In this document: in pieces, positions 34,519 to 46,254 of the stretch | How positions within the stretch are numbered: the stretch's first letter is position 1 | How the letters are laid out: every line of letters starts with the position of its first letter | Assembly: GCA_013407085.1 (NCBI GenBank) | Contig: JACCGJ010018495.1 | Location: 1-64,000, forward strand | Length of the DNA: 64,000 bases | Reading direction: 5' to 3' | Origin: Atriophallophorus winterbourni | Lineage: Eukaryota > Platyhelminthes > Trematoda > Plagiorchiida > Microphallidae | Made by a program: the position numbers and the translations under genes | Notes under the pieces: model-generated | The model's database searches: none | What the model saw: the letters and a program-made list of their open reading frames with translations, nothing else | What the model was told of the DNA's origin: nothing

Positions 34519-34534
34519 GTTCGGGGCTCACCAT
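34519..34534 (-). promoter_or_regulatory. Primer-binding site of the gypsy element
   Basis: On the minus strand TGGTGAGCCCCGAAC follows the LTR end CTACA after AAA. Its start fits the TGG rule. CsRn1-type elements have a similar TGGTGACCCCG site. Confidence 0.75.
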
Positions 34535-34536
34535 TT

Positions 34537-34802
34537 TGTAGCGGTTGATCCAACGGAGATTTCACCACTAACAAAGTACGTCTCTGGTTATTGAACGCAA
34601 TAAACCGGAACACAGTTCGCAACGAATAACAGCATACAAATCCCAGGCAGTCACACGCGATATACTTGTCCCAAAGCAGAACACGAGCGCGGCATGAATC
34701 GTATATTCAAATTGTGTACATATTTTCATGTATCATTAAAACAAACAATAATGAAATATGCAGGGTTATTGTAATAAAATATACAATAATAAAAACACCA
34801 TA
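34537..34802 (-). repeat. 5' LTR of the gypsy element
   Basis: 266 bp. An AT-rich stretch (ATTATTGTATATTTTATTAC in element sense) near the start could hold the TATA box. Confidence 0.92.
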
Positions 34803-34806
34803 AAGT

Positions 34807-36130
34807 AAATGTTTCTTTCTCCGAGAGCGCAACGAGAAGATAAAAATTTGAGTATTCATGAGTGAAAATATTCTTGGAAATATTTGCTTGAAAATTAATT
34901 TTTTTTGAATTTTCCATTTTAAATATATTATTTTTCACCAATTATTGGAGGTACATATTGAATCCAATCAATAATTCTTCACGGAAAGCACAGAAACTCT
35001 AAATTAAGGTCATGAGTTATATTTTACATATAAAAATTTATATGTATAAACAATTGTTTTTTGAATATTGAAACCGTCAAAATTTCATTATTTAACTTGC
35101 AGCATTCTTCACGTAATAAAGACATTGGTCTAGAAGGATACAGATTGTCTGACTCCCAGACATCATAGTCGAATGTTGCTAGACCAATCTTAGTCACTTT
35201 ATATTTTTGTCAAGTACGGAGCAAAACGTTTAACACTGTATTCTAAATGTTTTCGAACGACATCCATCAGAAGGGGAATGAAGATTATAGTTTTCCTATA
35301 GCTAACGTTGAACGCAGTATAAAAAATGCTTTGTGTTGTTGTATGTGGCTTCTTTGTCTCTTTGAGGTGTGATTTTGAGAACATATATCTTCGGAGCCGC
35401 CGCGAATCTGATGTATTCCCGCTGACTTCTATTTCTTCTTATCTGCGAATTATTCATCAAAATGGTTCTTTTTTTCTATTTTATTGACAAGTGCCATTTT
35501 GCTGTAAATTCGCTTCATATTTTCGATACGGATAAGCGTATTTTTATATCTGATCTTAGGATCTTATCTTATGGTGGCTGCCATGTAGTTTATATAAATA
35601 AGAATGAGGAGTGAAACAAGCACTGAGCAGTAAGGCACACTCAGAGCACACTTTTCAAATACTAGCATATTAAGTGCGATTAGGAAGGAAACTGCCTACT
35701 CAATATTGTACTTCCCCCGTGATTCTATCACTCTTCAGTTTGTTAAGAAGTTACTTATAGTTCATGGAGTCAAAGGTAATCTAGTTCAACCAATCTCTCT
35801 CCTGCGAGCCGTATTTTCACGTTAAACATGAGCTTCCTTTTCAGAATCCGTGCTGGGAGGCACAAATTAGACAATTAGCTGCTAATTGATTACATCACAT
35901 GCGCAATGATAATTTCTCAGCCATTTGACATAATGTTAATCACGCTCACCGGTTTATACCTGCGGAAAAGAGAGCCTGTACCTTAGTTTGTATTGCAACA
36001 AGCCTGCAACACGATTCCAATCATCAGTTAGTGTACCATTGAGTAGTGTAGCTGCAAAACGTTTGCTGACCGCATGGCTAATCACAGTTGTGGGGCATTG
36101 AATGATAGCATATTTAATACCATGGAGGAC
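34807..36130. other. No recognised feature
   Basis: AT-rich flank of the gypsy element with only chance-length frames. Confidence 0.5.
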
Positions 36131-36214
36131 CAACGGACTTAGTTTAATCCAGGTGTGATAGTATAATGAATTATATAGAATTGAATGAAACTACCAACCC
36201 AAGAAAGTTGTTGT

Positions 36215-36765
36215 TGGCCAGCTTCGGTTGATGTCGACCATGGATGTACATCATAATCGCGTGAATGTTCATGTTCCGCAGCTTTTGGAATGATTAAACA
36301 TTCCGATTCGGGACGAACAATCTCTCCCACAGCGCTGGCATCGATAGTCAGATCTCGGTTGTATTGCATCAGCTGCACGCCGGCGGCGTGATCAGCAACC
36401 CAGAGCTGTACCTGCTCCTTATCGGATTGCAGACGACGCTTTTCATAATCCTCCAACGTGAGGGGTCAAGAGAAAGTTCTTCCCAAATCGCCGGGTCAAT
36501 GCCAGGAGCTTTCATATATCTTGTGCAAACGTCTATGTCTGCCCAAAGGTCGACTTCCTAGTTGCAACTCACCATAGAGTAGATCATTCGGAATACAACA
36601 ATTTTCCATTCCGTAGACATGACCAAGCCACCGCAGTCGGCGCTGTCGCAATAGGGTGAACATTTTCTGTAGGGCAGCTTTTGAAAGCACTTCAGCATTA
36701 GTCACTCTGTCCATCCACGATATGTTCAAGATAAGACGGATGCTTCGTAGATGGAAAGCATTCAC
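36215..36765 (-). pseudogene. C-terminal domain of RTE copy 1
   Basis: Two pieces. 36765-36496 reads LNISWMDRVTNAEVLSKAAL and RRLRWLGHVYGMENCCIPNDLLYGE; after a frame change, 36456 onward reads RRLQSDKEQVQLW. This cysteine-containing tail is family-typical and of unknown role. Confidence 0.8.
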
Positions 36766-37607
36766 TTCCGTTCGTGTCTTGCGTGGGTGGTCCAGGTTTC
36801 ACTGCCGTACAGTAAAACATTTAGTACGCGCGCGCTGTATACCATCATCTTTGTCTTTACAGTCAGCTTACGGTTACCCCAAACACGAGAGTGTAACCAG
36901 GACAGAAGGACAGCTGCTCTGCCAATCCGCGTATCAATCGCCGTGTCTAGCCAGAGGTTATCCGTAATGGTTGAACGAAGGTATGTAAACTGATATACTG
37001 ATTCAAGCTGACAGTTTCCAACATTGATGATTGGAGGCGATACAGTCCCTTGACCAAGGACTTTGGTCTTGCTCATGCTGATTGTTAGCCCAAAGTCTTC
37101 GCGTGCCGACGAAAAACAGTCCATTAAATACTGGAAATGCTCTTGGGAGTAAGCAATATATGCTGCATCGTCGGCAAACAGCAGATCATGAATTAGCACA
37201 TTTCGTGCTTCGATTTGTGCTCTCAATCGGTTCGGTATGAAAAGCTTGCCATCACTTCGCGTGCTTAGGTAAATACATTCTGTCCTCGTCCTGAAAGCGT
37301 GCTTCAGAAGCAGAGCAAAGAAAATGCCGGAAAGCGTGGGAGCAAGATCACACCCTTGTTTGACGCCGCTGCGAATTTCAAAGGCTTCTGAGCTGAAATT
37401 GTTAAAATGGACTGAGCCTTCCATGTCTGAGTGGAACGAAATAACGAGTTTAATCATTCTTGGGGGGCAGACTATCAAATCAAGAATTTTGAAAAGACCC
37501 TTCCTGCTGACGTAGTCGAATGTCTTCGTTAAAGCAATAAAGACAGCGTATAATTGCATGCGCTGTTCCCGACACTTTTCTTGAAGTTGTCTCAAGATGA
37601 AGATCAT
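36762..37607 (-). pseudogene. RT domain of RTE copy 1
   Basis: 281 codons with AVFIALTKTFDYV (palm, usual IDLTKAFD changed), GVKQGCDLAPTLSGIFF (motif B) and LLFADDAAYIA (catalytic box). The 90 residues from ALLLKHAFRTRTE to KTKVLGQ read the same as in copy 2 (56811-57080). Upstream fingers lie in other frames (37931-37638). Confidence 0.85.
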
Positions 37608-38304
37608 GTAAACTGTTGATTTTCTCTTGCGGAAATCTCATTGAGATTCGAAGTAAATTCTATCAGCTAAAACTCGCAGCCTGATCTGTAAGACTTTAGG
37701 AAACAAATTACCTACAACATTCAGAAAGGAGATTCCTCTGAAATTGTTGCAGTCGCCTTTATCACCTTCATTCTTGAATGCCGTGATGATCTTTGTGTCT
37801 CGCATCTCATGTGGGACACACTCCTCCTGCCAGCACTGAAGAAGCGAATGGTGAATCGGTTGTATTAATGCTGCTCTACAGCATTTGATGAGCTCAGGTG
37901 TGAATTTCGTTGTCACCAAGGGACTTTCCATTCGCTAAGCTGTCGATTGCCCTATTGAGCTCATCAAGAGTATGGGGAGTATCTAGATATTCAATAGTCG
38001 GCAAACGCCCGACATTTTCAAATACATGTGGTAAAACCGTACTGTCCCTAGAGTAGAGAGAGGAGAAGTGCTCTACCCATTTTTCCATCTGCTGAGTTTT
38101 GTCCACAATTGGGTCACCAGATGCAGACTTAATGAGAGCAGTTTTAAGTTTGTTTGGACCAATGGCTCTATTGATTCCATCATACATAACGTGACAATTT
38201 CAGGTATCCACAGCCTTTTGGTTTCTAAGGCTAATTTCTGTCCAATAGTTATTTGCACGTCGTCTTGTAGTCTGTTGCACCTTATTTCTAGCTGCTCTTA
38301 AAAG

Positions 38305-38808
38305 TCAGTTTTCTGAAGCTGATTCAAGTAATATTGTCTTGGTGAACTCGGCTGTGAAGGCTTTTGCAAATCGCGCAGCTAGATTAGGTTCGCACATGCG
38401 GGTGACGTCAATCCTAAGCTTACCAGACAATTTGGTGCGGTTAAATCCCGTGTTCGAAAGCTTCAGTTTTGCACAGAACAGCGAATGATCAGTGTCACAG
38501 TCTGCGCTTTGATATGATCTGGTGAGAATTACACTTCTTATATTAGTGCGCCTAACAAGAATAAGATCAAGCTGATGCCAATGCTTAGAGCGAGGATGTT
38601 TCCAAGAGAACTTATGCTGCGGTTTTGTTTGAAAATAAGTGTTACTGACACAAAGATTGAAATGTGTGCATAATTCTAGAAGGCGTTGTCCATTTTTATT
38701 GGTTTTACCTACACCGAACCTCCCGAGACACTTTCGCCAACACTCGTAATCTGCACCAACTCTAGCATTGAAATCACCCAATACTATTACACAGTTTCTT
38801 TGTGGCAC
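38305..38808 (-). pseudogene. AP-endonuclease half of RTE copy 1
   Basis: 167 codons. VLGDFNARVGADYECW, GQRLLELCTHFNLCVSNT, HPRSKHWHQLDLILVRR and the closing SADCDTDHSLF give the second half of the nickase, with the catalytic Asp-His near the end. The first half is absent, so it cannot nick DNA. Confidence 0.85.
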
Positions 38809-38929
38809 GTTTTTGAGGACTTTTGCGAGAATAGGAGTAAGTATAAATTACGCTCAGTATTATAATTACGCGATTGTGATGAATAGAACTCTAACAATGA
38901 GAATACGAATAGCAGCATTATTGATTGTG

Positions 38930-40020
38930 ATTTGAACAATCACCACATCCACTGCAGTTCACCATCGTCCTCGGATTTTCGTAATATCAGTCTTTTCGGT
39001 CTGATAGGTTGACTTAATTCAGTATTTTCGGAAGAATCTAGAAGCGTTGTGTTATGATCGCTAACGCAATCAGTATTAAAACGCTTGTGCAAAGTTCCAT
39101 CTTCCAGATCAAGTAATTTTACGATAGTTCTTCCGATTTTGTTCAATACCATACACGTACTTCGACGGCAATCATTCCAGCGATAATATGATTCTTCAGC
39201 AAATCCAAGTTCCAGCATATTATATATCAAGGATTAACATTTCGAAAACACGGATGGTGTATTTCCAGTAGTTTGATGTTTACTATTTCGATATTGAAGC
39301 AAGAAATTGTCAATTAAACGATCAAGTTCATTAAATGTTGTTAACAAGAGAGAATATCACGTTTTAGCGTACATACATAGTTTTCGGCTAATCCATTTGA
39401 CTGTTAATGTCTGGGTGTAGTTAACAGATGTCAGCAACAAAGTGAATGTAGCCATTGAGTTCTTCGTTAATCAGTAAAATTGCTTCTATTATCACTCACA
39501 ACAGCTATAGGCGCACATTCAAGGTGAAAATCTTTAGTAACGCAAGCATTGTGAAATCAGAATTGGGTTTAGTAGTGATGAATAATTCTGACCATTTTGA
39601 ATATCCTTATCTGGTGCATGAATAATAATGTCGTCTGGATAGAATCTGTCACCTTGAAGACCAGCAACAATTTTGTTCATCACATCTTGAAATACAGCTT
39701 GTGAAACAGATAATCCAAACGGAAAAAACTTATAACAATATAATCAAAATGGCGTGTTAATGGTTGCAGCCCCATTTAATGCCTTATTACATGGTATCTG
39801 TAAACAGCCATCCTTTAGCTCTATTTTTGAGAAAATACTTGAACCATGTTACCGAGATAAGATAGCTTCAGGCTCGTTAGTTGTATAACTTCACTTTATC
39901 AATCGAGGGTTCAGTGTCACTCTATAATTAACACAAACAGGAGGGGCTTAAACATCTCTTTTCAGAGGGGTAAATATTGGCGTGGCACAATTTGAGGCTT
40001 CCAGGGAAACAAGAATATCA
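38930..40020 (-). pseudogene. Ty3/gypsy remnant: RT, then integrase end
   Basis: Minus strand. LKDGCLQIPCNKALNG, FFPFGLSVSQAVFQDVMNKIV and YPDDIIIHAPD (about 39830-39590) are an RT palm with YPDD in place of the common YLDD or YVDD. After a gap, ENYVCTLK-like and TTGNTPSVFSKC pieces (39430-39250) and the open piece 39230-38940 (YYRWNDCRRST, LEDGTLHKRF, SENTELSQPIRPKR) are the integrase C-terminus. RNase H and most of the integrase are gone. It belongs to a different gypsy group from 30415-34802. Confidence 0.7.
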
Positions 40021-40029
40021 CGGTTACAC

Positions 40030-40830
40030 AATAATAATTTAGGAATAATAATTTATTCTTGGTGAACCAAAGCATGAAATAGATGAGTAAGTTTTCAGAA
40101 TGTTTACAGCAAAAGAATGGGATTAAATTATTTGCGAAATTTTTAAATCCAGAAATGATTTTTGTTCGTTTAAATTTGGAAATGTTAGGCTATATGGGTA
40201 GAAAAATGTTATAAAATATTCATGACTAATGAGATTTTATTCAAATTGAGTATCCAGACGAAAGAATAAAAGTGTACAAGACGATGAGAAGAACAAATGT
40301 ACGCAGAAAATAAGGCAAAGGATTATATTGTTGTGCTGTAGAAAATTGAATAAACAACATCAATATAAACATTGAAATTGTTTTAAATCAAACAGTGTGT
40401 ATTGCAAAATAGGAACCGAAGGAACAGGCTCGAATGAGGTTACGTTTATTTGGTACCAGGTTACAGGTTGGGCGCTTGAGTGAAAGGATAAACTGCCAAG
40501 AATTCTGGGACATTGTATGGAAGATCAGTTCGCCAATTGCTTTGAATCCGTTATGGTAATTAATCGCTTTTCGAACAATTTCCTTTAACCCATGTGTAAT
40601 CAAGCGACGTTTCAAAAATATTGGATCACCAAATATCTCTAAATGAATAGGTTTTGACACTTGTGAAAGATACCCTTTCCGAATACATTAGTTTATTATA
40701 ATACCATGTTTTAATTCGTCTCCATCCGAATTCAGCTCAATGTCATTAGCCTGTATTCGAACGTGCTCAAGAGAACTGAGTTTGCGAGCATTTTCTCTAG
40801 ATATCTAGGTTGAAAGAAAATAAAATAAAA
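40030..40830. other. No confident feature
   Basis: Holds a 90-codon minus-strand frame (40660-40388) that I cannot place. It may be transposon-derived, given its surroundings. Confidence 0.4.
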
Positions 40831-40831
40831 T

Positions 40832-41041
40832 CTACGCGTGATCGCTGTCGCTTATTGACGTAATTTGTTTAACGTCATTAATATCTCTTTTGTCGTAAGA
40901 TAAAACCAAATCTAGCGTGGACGGCTTGAGCCTTGAGCTAAATCTTGTAGGTTTTTTGGCATGCTGATTAATTGGCCTGTCATAGAACCAGTCAAGATAT
41001 TGCGACTCTGTTAATTCATTTGGTGTTACTTCTCGTCCCAA
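40832..41041 (-). pseudogene. CR1-like endonuclease fragment
   Basis: 69 codons reading ARKPTRFSS-like then PSTLDLVLSYD and SISDSDHA, the last part of an AP endonuclease (S-T-LDLVL strand and the catalytic Asp-His). A short isolated insert between two gypsy remnants. Confidence 0.6.
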
Positions 41042-41339
41042 TCTATGCCTAGGAAAATAAAATGTCTAAGAATATGCGAAGCATCGGCCTGTCATTTTAA
41101 TAATTAAAGCATTTTCGAACATATAGGAATGAAGCAGTTCGTTTTTCATAATGACATGCCAGTGCAAGTCTTTTTATAGCAAAAGCAAAATAGAATATCG
41201 TTTGTTAGATTATGTCGATATCTTGTTATGGGAAAGTCCTTCTTCATCATAATTATCAGACCTCCTCCTCAGCACCAATATCCCTCTCCTGACTATAGTT
41301 GACGTACATAGTTGATAGAAATTGAGGTAAATGTTAATG

Positions 41340-41770
41340 TGATTTCAACCATGATTAAGATAGCTACCCAGTGCATGGCGAAGAGATCCTCAGTATGAAA
41401 TATTTGGTATTGATGATCTGCCAAGGATGCATTGATACCAGTACATCCTGTCAGACTGACATTAGGTATTTTTACAATCCCAATTGGTGCTGCCCATGCT
41501 TAGTAGTTAACGGGTCTGATTACTCCAGCGGCTAACCGTGTGTCAAGATTTGTTATCGATGCATTCCAAAAGAGCCTAGGGTACGAGGCGTTTGGGGCAA
41601 AATGTTGGATTCGCATTCGGTATCAAATTCAGTTTTGCTGAAGTTTTTCGACAATATTCAATGTCATCTTGGAAGACTTTCAGAAATTCGAGATGAATCT
41701 GCTTTACGCTGTCATCTGTCGATTGCTTCACAGCATTGCACACAGCGTTCAGTGAGAAATCTAGCAAATT
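41340..41770 (-). pseudogene. Gypsy pre-RT and RT finger fragment
   Basis: Minus strand: EFLKVFQDDIEYC and NPTFCPKRLVP (41767-41576) are the tether before RT. LAAGVIRPVNY, WAAPIGIVK and LADHQYQIFHTEDLFA (about 41540-41380) are RT fingers with frame breaks. It ends before the palm. Confidence 0.7.
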
Positions 41771-42330
41771 TAAATTTTCAAGTCAATAGAGTCCTAGGAG
41801 ATTTAAGTTTTCATGTTTCGACAATCACCTTGAAGTTTTGTGTATTTGAAGGCAATACAACAGACCATCTGGCCTAAGAGATTTAACATTGCTCCAGATG
41901 CGCTGCAAGCAACATGACTGGTGGGATTGATGTTTGCGTTGCCAACCGATCGTCAAGTGTCATTCCTATAATATAACGACGTTGGAGGCAGTGTCAACTT
42001 GAAAATGGGTAAGTGTGCCATTTACGGTCATAGTAAGATGCTTTCGTAGAAGTTTCACATCCATGTGGAAGGTAGAGAAGACAGGATAGGACTGATAATT
42101 ATTATTATAGGAATGATTGAACACAGATTATTTAATAAGGTAGTTCTCCCGGCAGTAATTTTTATGCCCCTTTCTGTTACACCACTGGCATCGGTATATC
42201 TTGTATGTGCAATAAAACGCACAAAATGCAATTCGCCACATTGACAACACTTGGATGTGGGCTTGGCGTATTGATTGCCTCGTTGATCAATCTGACGACT
42301 ACTTTGGTGTTTGACGTTTAAAACCACCAG
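41770..42330 (-). pseudogene. Gypsy zinc knuckle and protease region
   Basis: 42327-42055 carries SKCCQCGELHFVRFI, a Cys-Cys-His knuckle of the gypsy nucleocapsid missing its last Cys. Near 42010-41960 the minus strand reads a protease-like QVDTASN segment, and ACSASGAMLNLLGQM follows near 41900, both with frame changes. It continues from the gag piece above and into the RT tether below. Confidence 0.6.
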
Positions 42331-42422
42331 CTCGTTCTGACATTATTATTCTACCAACGAAGTATTTAGCCATCTCTGGCATTTCTTCGTAGTTGACATC
42401 AGGTTGATGTTCGGGTCTTGAT

Positions 42423-43066
42423 CTAGTCTCGACAGTAATCTTGTGCGAATGTCTTCGTATTTCTGTGAGGCAAACCGTAGACGAATATTAGCGATCGAAA
42501 CTGATCTTCAGTCATAACTTTGAAATTAAACCGTTCACATGCTCGCCTAAATTTCCCTGCATATGTCGCAAAATCATCACAATCCACGTTGAACAATTTC
42601 ACGCAATTGTATCGCCTATTCATCAAAGAAGACTCTTCACAAAAAATTTCCTTAGATAACTGTACAATTTGATCAAAAGTATTTGAACTTGGGGATTTTG
42701 GCAAAATTAAATTTTTAAACTTCTCGTGTTGTAACGCACCAAGTTTTCTCAGCAACAGTCTCGTTTTTCGACGATCATCAGCGTTGTTAAGATCGGATTG
42801 GAAAAAAATCCTTGAATATCCTGAGCCAAGATTCGAAGGTGAAACTGCTTTCTGGGATGTTATTGAATTCGAGGATACTTTGATGATTTCTTCCACCCTG
42901 GGTGTTGTACATCAGTCTTCTGGTCTTCGGAAATGACACTCAGATTTATCGAAATCGTCTGCATCAAACGGGCTTGAGCTCCTTCAAATTGGCCTTGCTG
43001 TCGATGAAATAATGAGTTAAATTCTTCTGCGATTGCCATTTCGTATTGCTGGGTTCCTTTATTCAT
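42423..43066 (-). pseudogene. Gag of a gypsy element (two frames)
   Basis: 43066-42860 holds the start (MNKGTQQYEMAIAEEFNSLF) and 42896-42423 the body: KTRLLLRKLGALQHEKFKNL, ILPKSPSSNTFDQIVQLS, DFATYAGKFRRACERFNF and MTEDQFRSLIFVYGLP. This is a well-known fluke gypsy gag type, unlike the CsRn1-type gag at 34435. One frameshift near 42880 separates the pieces. Confidence 0.8.
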
Positions 43067-43099
43067 GTCGTTAAGGTTGTATGATGGATGAATCGTCGA

Positions 43100-43395
43100 T
43101 GTTGCAGCAGAAAGAGTTGTTGCGTTCTATCAACCTATGCGTTGTTTTTAACCCAACAGTCAGGAAAACAGAACAAGGCTGGAATGGAACGTTGATCGTG
43201 AGTCCAAGTCCGTGTTTGGCCGTGCCAAGTTTGTATTTATATGGCAACAACAGGGTGAAGGTGTGAGAGTACACCATAATCGTGGGATAGTGCATAGTGG
43301 GAACGATGGAATTTGGTTGTCATGGCCGAGTCAGATAATTTGAATTTAGTGAAGGTGGGGGTTTGTTGCCAAGGTACAACATGGCTCACCCAACA
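43100..43395 (-). repeat. Shared LTR between two gypsy remnants
   Basis: In element sense it starts TGTTGGGTGAGCC after a purine-rich AAAGGAGA stretch and ends CTGCAACA, followed by TCGACGAT, a possible worn primer site. CATATAAATACAAA near the middle looks like a TATA box. A pol C-terminus lies upstream and a gag start downstream, so it serves as 3' LTR of one copy and 5' LTR of the next. No second LTR was found to compare. Confidence 0.55.
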
Positions 43396-43429
43396 GGAAT
43401 TTATCTCCTTTGCGAACATTGATCAATCA

Positions 43430-44995
43430 GATAATCCGTCTTGTTTTGATCGTTAGGAGTGTGCCCTCATAATACATCCCAGTTTGAGCCTGATTGTGGT
43501 ACGACTTAAGTTTTGGGTCTATTTGCATGTGGGTTTTTGGAATACGTCTTCGATCGGTCCAAATTCCTGGTCTGCATTCCGGTGAATTAATTTGATGAGG
43601 CTCTTCTTCCTTTGGCTTTCCTTGTTCTGCGGTTTTGATGTTCAATTCACCTATTAGGATATCCGGGAGGGATTTTGGCGTATTTGAAGAATTCCATTAT
43701 GCATCTGACGAACTAAGTAGGTTGTTAGTTGGTCGTACCCATTTGTCTTCTTCAACCATTAATTTGAAACAAACATGACCCACAATCTTTCTAACGATTC
43801 CTGGGGTCCATCTGTTCTTATCATCCTTGGGGAAGACATTTTGTTTTGCTCTGAGCATTGTTCGCTTGAAAGTGTCCACGAACCTCTTTACCTGTCTGTT
43901 CGATGGTATGGAGGTGTGCGGATGTGGTTCATTCCGTGTTATCGGCAAAATGAGTCGAATTCAGTGGACGTGAATTGGCCTCAATTATCGGTCACCGAAG
44001 TATTTGGATAACCAGGTCGGCCTAACGTATATTGCAGTATCTTAATTTTTGCCCGAGTTGTCGTGTTTATAAGCGGGAATATCTCTGGTCAGTTGCTGTG
44101 AGAGTCCACAAGTAGGCGATAAGTTATTCCGTTGATCAGGCAGGCGAAATCCAAGTTAACTCATGACCAGGGTTTAGTCGGAGTAGTCCATGAGTGCAGT
44201 TCACACTTCGTCGGTGATTTCAATGCTGATTGACATTTAAAACACGAGAAAACCAGGTTTTCAATAGCTGAATCCATAAAAGGCCAATATACGAAGCTGC
44301 GGGCTAGCGTCTTCATACGATTTATCCAAGGATGACCTGTGGGGAATTGATTGAAAACAGAGTATTTTGGGAATTATCACTCTAGGCTGAAAACATGTGA
44401 CACTCATAAACGATTTTAAGGGCATGCTGACGCTGTCGAAATTGTTGGAGTTCTAGGTCTTGCACAGTTTCCGGTCATCTATAGTTATGATATTCAAATA
44501 AGTTTAAGAGTACGGGGTCTTCTAACATTGCTTCTCGAATTTGGTGGAAAGCAAACAGCTGACGTCAGAGTTGTTTGGGCTATCGTGTCTTCATCTATAG
44601 TGTTTTCTTTTAACAATTTCGAGAGTGCAACGGCTTGTCTGATTTTCCCGGTGAAGATATACCTTATGTCCGAATTATGGCCCAGAAGATTGGATTACCA
44701 TCGTTGTAGTCTGTTTACTGTGTAGACAGGATTGCCCTTTTTGATGCAGTAATAGCAAACATCGATTTATAATCCGTCAGCAGTATGAATTTCTGGTCAT
44801 ATGGCATGTTATGACATTTCTTGCCAGCTAAGCTGATGACAAGCGCCTCTTTCTCTATTTGACTGGAATTCCGCTCAGCTGCCGTCAGTCACCGTGCTGC
44901 GTGCGCAATGGCTATTTCGGTTCCATTTTTGAAGATGTGCAAGATAGATACACTGATTTCGTAGCTGAAAGCGTCCAAGTCTAGAACAATTGGGA
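43430..44995 (-). pseudogene. Gypsy RNase H, integrase and pol end
   Basis: Minus strand: EKEALVISLAGKKCHNM, KFILLTDYKSMFAI and a GNPIFWA-like piece (44880-44620) are RNase H with the TDHKPL motif changed to TDYKSM. Integrase traces follow, then 43948-43697 with RQVKRFVDTFKRTMLRAKQ and RWTPGIVRKIVGHVCF, the integrase C-terminus. 43645-43427 is the pol tail (DRRRIPKTHMQIDPKLKSY). Many breaks. Confidence 0.7.
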
Positions 44996-45109
44996 GCCTC
45001 GAGCTCTAATGTGTCCGTAGATGGTCTAATTTGAGCAACAATGTTATCTTCCCGAAAGCTTGTAGTGTCTCTTCTGACAAAGTACTAATACTTGACGTGA
45101 CGTGAGGTT

Positions 45110-45365
45110 GGATTAATTTTGACCTCCGATATTTTTGGTTATAACTTTCTTGGTTTTCATCCGATCGGTTTGATTTTTGGATATCTATGTGAAAGCTTGC
45201 TACGTCGGATCTATTCATACAAGAATCATCCATCTGCGACGTGTCGTGTTTTGTGTGGATTATTCTACAGTTCGTTCGTTTATTTGAATTGCTTTTGTGT
45301 TTCTGCTGTTTGATTAACCCATCGGTGTTTACCACTGCCGGGAACTACTCGGAGAAATACACAAC
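45110..45365 (+). other. Probable 5' untranslated region of CR1-like element A
   Basis: Lies between the gypsy remnant and ORF1 of element A. It has no transposon coding of its own. The true 5' end of A is not certain. Confidence 0.4.
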
Positions 45366-46180
45366 GTGAAATCAAATTCACGCCAAAAATCTCAAAAGGA
45401 ATCTGGCAAATTAGCGCCTAAATCGGGTGACGAAATATCCCTACAACCCGTCACTTTCCGTCAACTCCGCACAATACCACACAAACCAAACGCAGCCGTG
45501 TCGATTTTTGTGCTCTGATTTTTGGTTGACCCCGTTAACATGAAACAATCCGATGTTCGCGAAACGTGCGTCGTCTGCATGAAAGTCGTCAGTGGTAAGG
45601 TCAAATCTGTCACGTGTCAAAACTGTTCCCACACGTCACTCAATATGTGACAAATCATTGACAACGGATGCGCTATCGATCCTGAATGATGAAAACATGC
45701 CTGGTGTATGCTACGTGTGCAAACCTTGTCGAGCTAAACCAAACGCAGATTTAACTGCTCGAACAAGTGTTGCGCAAAGCAACCTGGATGATCAGATGCT
45801 GAGCTTAGAGTTTATCATACAAACGTTGAAGACATCGGTAGAGACTCAAAATTTTCAGTTTGCCAGTATATTTTTCGATAAATCGGAAACCACTGACGGT
45901 AATACCAGTCAGATAAACGCTAAATCTTTGGAGATCTTTCAACACGAAGGTTCAGCTGTTGCAAATGCGCTGGAGTGTCTTGAGGAGCGTTCTTTTCATC
46001 AGAAGGCCACCTTTACAAATGCGACTGTTAAAGGCTTGTCTGCCCAAAACATCCCTGGTCCGCAAAAAGATACGAAACCAAAGCCACCTGCTCACCCGAA
46101 GGTTCAGCGAAAACCCTCAGTTTCAAAACCAAAAGTCATGGTGCAAAATACTCCGAAAGTGGACATGATAGGTATTTGAT
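45366..46180 (+). pseudogene. ORF1 of element A, zinc-finger part
   Basis: Frame from 45366 reads FRQLRTIPHKPNAA, then after a TGA MKQSDVRETCVVCMKVVSGK and SVTCQNCSHTS (45540-45640). C..C..., C..C-H spacing fits a PHD-like finger of CR1 ORF1 proteins. A further frame break leads to 45592-46179, 195 codons of polar linker (VAQSNLDDQMLSLEFIIQTL may coil). ORF1 proteins bind element RNA; this one is broken. Confidence 0.7.
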
Positions 46181-46254
46181 CTAAGGCAGTTGAAACGTCC
46201 ACCAACCAGCGAAAGCGCCAAACACACAGTGTACATTCAGTACATGGACTAAGC

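Larger units (their letters stand above)
30415..34802 (-). mobile_element. Ty3/gypsy (CsRn1-like) LTR retrotransposon, 4.4 kb, defective
   Basis: Minus-strand element with both LTRs (34537-34802 and 30415-30680), a 4-bp duplication AAGT at 30411-30414 and 34803-34806, a primer site, a purine tract and gag-PR-RT-RNaseH-IN coding. The LTRs differ at two bases, so insertion was recent. Even so the body has an in-frame TGA between gag and pol, a frameshift in RT, another before the integrase core, a deletion inside that core, and a stop and frameshift near the end. Protease and integrase style and the pol end match fluke CsRn1-type elements. Confidence 0.92.
36207..38822 (-). mobile_element. RTE-like non-LTR retrotransposon, 5'-truncated (copy 1)
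   Basis: Minus-strand RTE/BovB-like element. It starts in the endonuclease (VPQRNCVIVLGDFNARVGA at 38808) and runs through linker, RT and the C-terminal RWLGHVYGMEN domain to an (AAC)n 3' tail at about 36207. The upstream endonuclease and the leader present in the 54-kb copy are missing. Stops and frameshifts split it into at least six pieces. Confidence 0.88.
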
